In this document: piece by piece, positions 62,480 through 64,000 of the stretch | Position numbering within the stretch: position 1 is the stretch's first letter | Layout: each line of letters begins with the position of its first letter | From: Opisthocomus hoazin | Lineage: Eukaryota; Chordata; Aves; Opisthocomiformes; Opisthocomidae | Reading direction: 5' to 3' | DNA: 64,000 bases | Assembly: GCF_030867145.1 (NCBI RefSeq) | Contig: NC_134422.1 | Coordinates: 15,014,531-15,078,530, forward strand | Made by a program: the position numbers and the translations under genes | The notes under the pieces: generated by a model | Told to the model about the DNA's origin: nothing | Database searches by the model: none | Seen by the model: the letters and a program-made list of their open reading frames with translations, nothing else

Positions 62480-64000
62480 TTTAACCCATCTATATGATCC
62501 AAAGACAACTGGAAATCTCACTCACAGAGGCTGCTTACCAGAACCTCATGATTTTCTCTTTCTGTTATTAATCATTTTAGTAATCCCACAAAACCAGCAC
62601 GTTTCAGTTAGGCCAGAGTCAATAAAGGAAGTCGTCACCTACACAATAGATGCAACTTCCCCGCTGCCCACCACATTGTCTAATTCTTTTTATCTAACAC
62701 TTGTTACTTGGATCAGGCCCAAGAGTTTTGTTAAATCTTGGCTTTTTTTTTTTTTTTTTTTTCTATTTTCCAAACCAGCCTGTTAGTCCGTATTAAACAA
62801 GAGGATGAACTTCTGGTTACAGCTATAGCTTGCAAGTCAGTAAAACTAAGTGTTGCCTCTGGCTCTGCAACAGACTTTTTACACCTAGGATTTTTATTAT
62901 GTTTTTAAACACTTTTGGGTTTTTATTTTATATAGAATAATCATTGTGCTATAGCCTCTAGTGAGAATTAAGAGAAAGGTATAATCACTTCAATGTTATT
63001 TTACTATTAGTCCTACATATTTCTCCCTGCCTGTGGATTGCTTTATCTCTCCCAGTATAATAACCTGGTGCATGAGCATCCTGGCTAATGAAAAGAGTCT
63101 GTTGTGGATTTGTGTCTTACATCCCCAGAGCTCCACTGCAGTAATAGATTGAGTGCTGAGACCCATAAATTTTTTTTCATAAAATTCATTGGACCATCTG
63201 TGAGATCTCTTTTGCTATGTCAAATTTGCTTAAAATTCTTCATAGATTCAGAGTTGTGGAGGGGAAGGACACACTATAGGATGTATAAACAGCATGATCA
63301 CATCGCCTTTTCCTCCTTTGAGATCTGAGCAAAGGCAGAACATCATCTGCATGCAAATGGATGCAGAAAGGCTGAGTCTTGGGGCTATATCCATGGGATT
63401 ACGAGCTTAGAGATTCACTGGGCACAATCCTTCACTGTTGTGAAGGTCGGACAATGTGCTCATGGAAAGTCCTTCAGCCCTAACAATATCAAATAATCTA
63501 TCAAATATATCAGTAATCTCTCAAAATTCACTTCACATGAACAGGAATCTAACCACTGCCTTTGGATGCCAGCTTTGTGACCACTTTGTGCAAGAAGATG
63601 CTGTAAAGTGTTCTGTATTGCAGAGGGATGTTTCCAGGGATACATATTAAAGTTATGTTAATTATCCAAAGCACCTGGAGATCCTAGGAGGGAAACTTTT
63701 GAAGAAATGCAAACCTTCCTTTTTATACCAAGCGTTAGGAAACTGCCAAGGTTTTCTTATCAAACAGGAGTAGCAAGGTTTTGATTCTGAACTTTCAAAA
63801 GTAGCCTTTAATAAGCAAATACTTTAAAATGCGAAGGCTATTGACTTATGAACATTTGTAATCCGCTCTCTGTCTGGGGATAGCTGTAAGCTTCTTCAAG
63901 CAAACGATGTGAAGAATAGTCTAAAGCCATGGATGGAATGCAGCAGGGTAAGCTTTTTAATACGAGAAGCACCAATGAGCTTTCGAAACACATTTTCAAT
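62480..64000. other. Unique AT-rich noncoding sequence
   Basis: No supported gene or repeat family other than the poly-T tract. An octamer-like ATGCAAAT occurs near 63351. Confidence 0.6.
62743..62762. repeat. Poly-T tract
   Basis: Twenty consecutive T residues. No retrocopy is visible beside it. Confidence 0.95.

Noticed and set aside
1..64000. CRISPR arrays, bacterial operons, rRNA or tRNA genes
   Set aside because: Repeat content and base composition are those of a vertebrate nuclear genome; no spaced direct repeats and no cloverleaf-forming sequence were noticed.

Overview
The window looks like noncoding DNA from a bird genome. The evidence is in the repeats. Two clear CR1 LINE copies (6261-8060 minus, about 61572-62479 plus) carry the CR1 reverse-transcriptase signature and the ATTCTGTG-type octamers at their 3' ends. 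Two solo long terminal repeats of an avian ERVL-like endogenous retrovirus lie at about 40565-41075 and at 56756-57163. Interspersed repeats are otherwise sparse, and much of the rest is AT-rich unique sequence. I cannot name the species or the locus.

Layout. About 110-1620 is a strong, very GC- and CpG-rich island, almost certainly a promoter/first-exon region. It contains a palindromic TATA/MEF2-like site at 717-726, a C13 run followed by eight GGCAC units (1018-1070), and a consensus-like splice donor at 1560. From 1620 to 6260 is unique noncoding sequence. The largest CR1 (6261-8060) is dead: its reverse-transcriptase reading frame is split over several frames. From 8061 to about 29400 I see only unique noncoding DNA, one old CR1 fragment (11728-11835) and a small tandem duplication. 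A short GC-rich, coiled-coil-like open segment lies on the minus strand at 29423-29650. A second, weaker CpG-rich cluster (about 32050-32420) is followed by a good donor (32503) and a good acceptor (32981), so an unannotated promoter and spliced transcript is possible there.

From 33150 to the end the window holds AT-rich unique sequence with candidate conserved regulatory blocks (about 38560-38960, 44000-44200, 51830-52110, 55500-55870, 58560-58990), ancient palindromic MITE-like remnants (about 41440-41555 and 44332-44488), a MIR-like scrap (about 43630-43700), the older LTR, a GC-rich patch with an E-box and a TATA box (54150-54330), the younger LTR with a perfect 5-bp target-site duplication, a (CTATCT)n microsatellite (60425-60625) and the second CR1.

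I find no exon of any protein-coding gene that I can support with confidence. Nearly all long open frames are artefacts of GC-rich sequence, repeats or chance. The simplest reading is a promoter CpG island at the left edge next to a long intron or intergenic gene desert. Which way that promoter drives transcription cannot be settled from the sequence alone. No new multi-gene biological system is visible.
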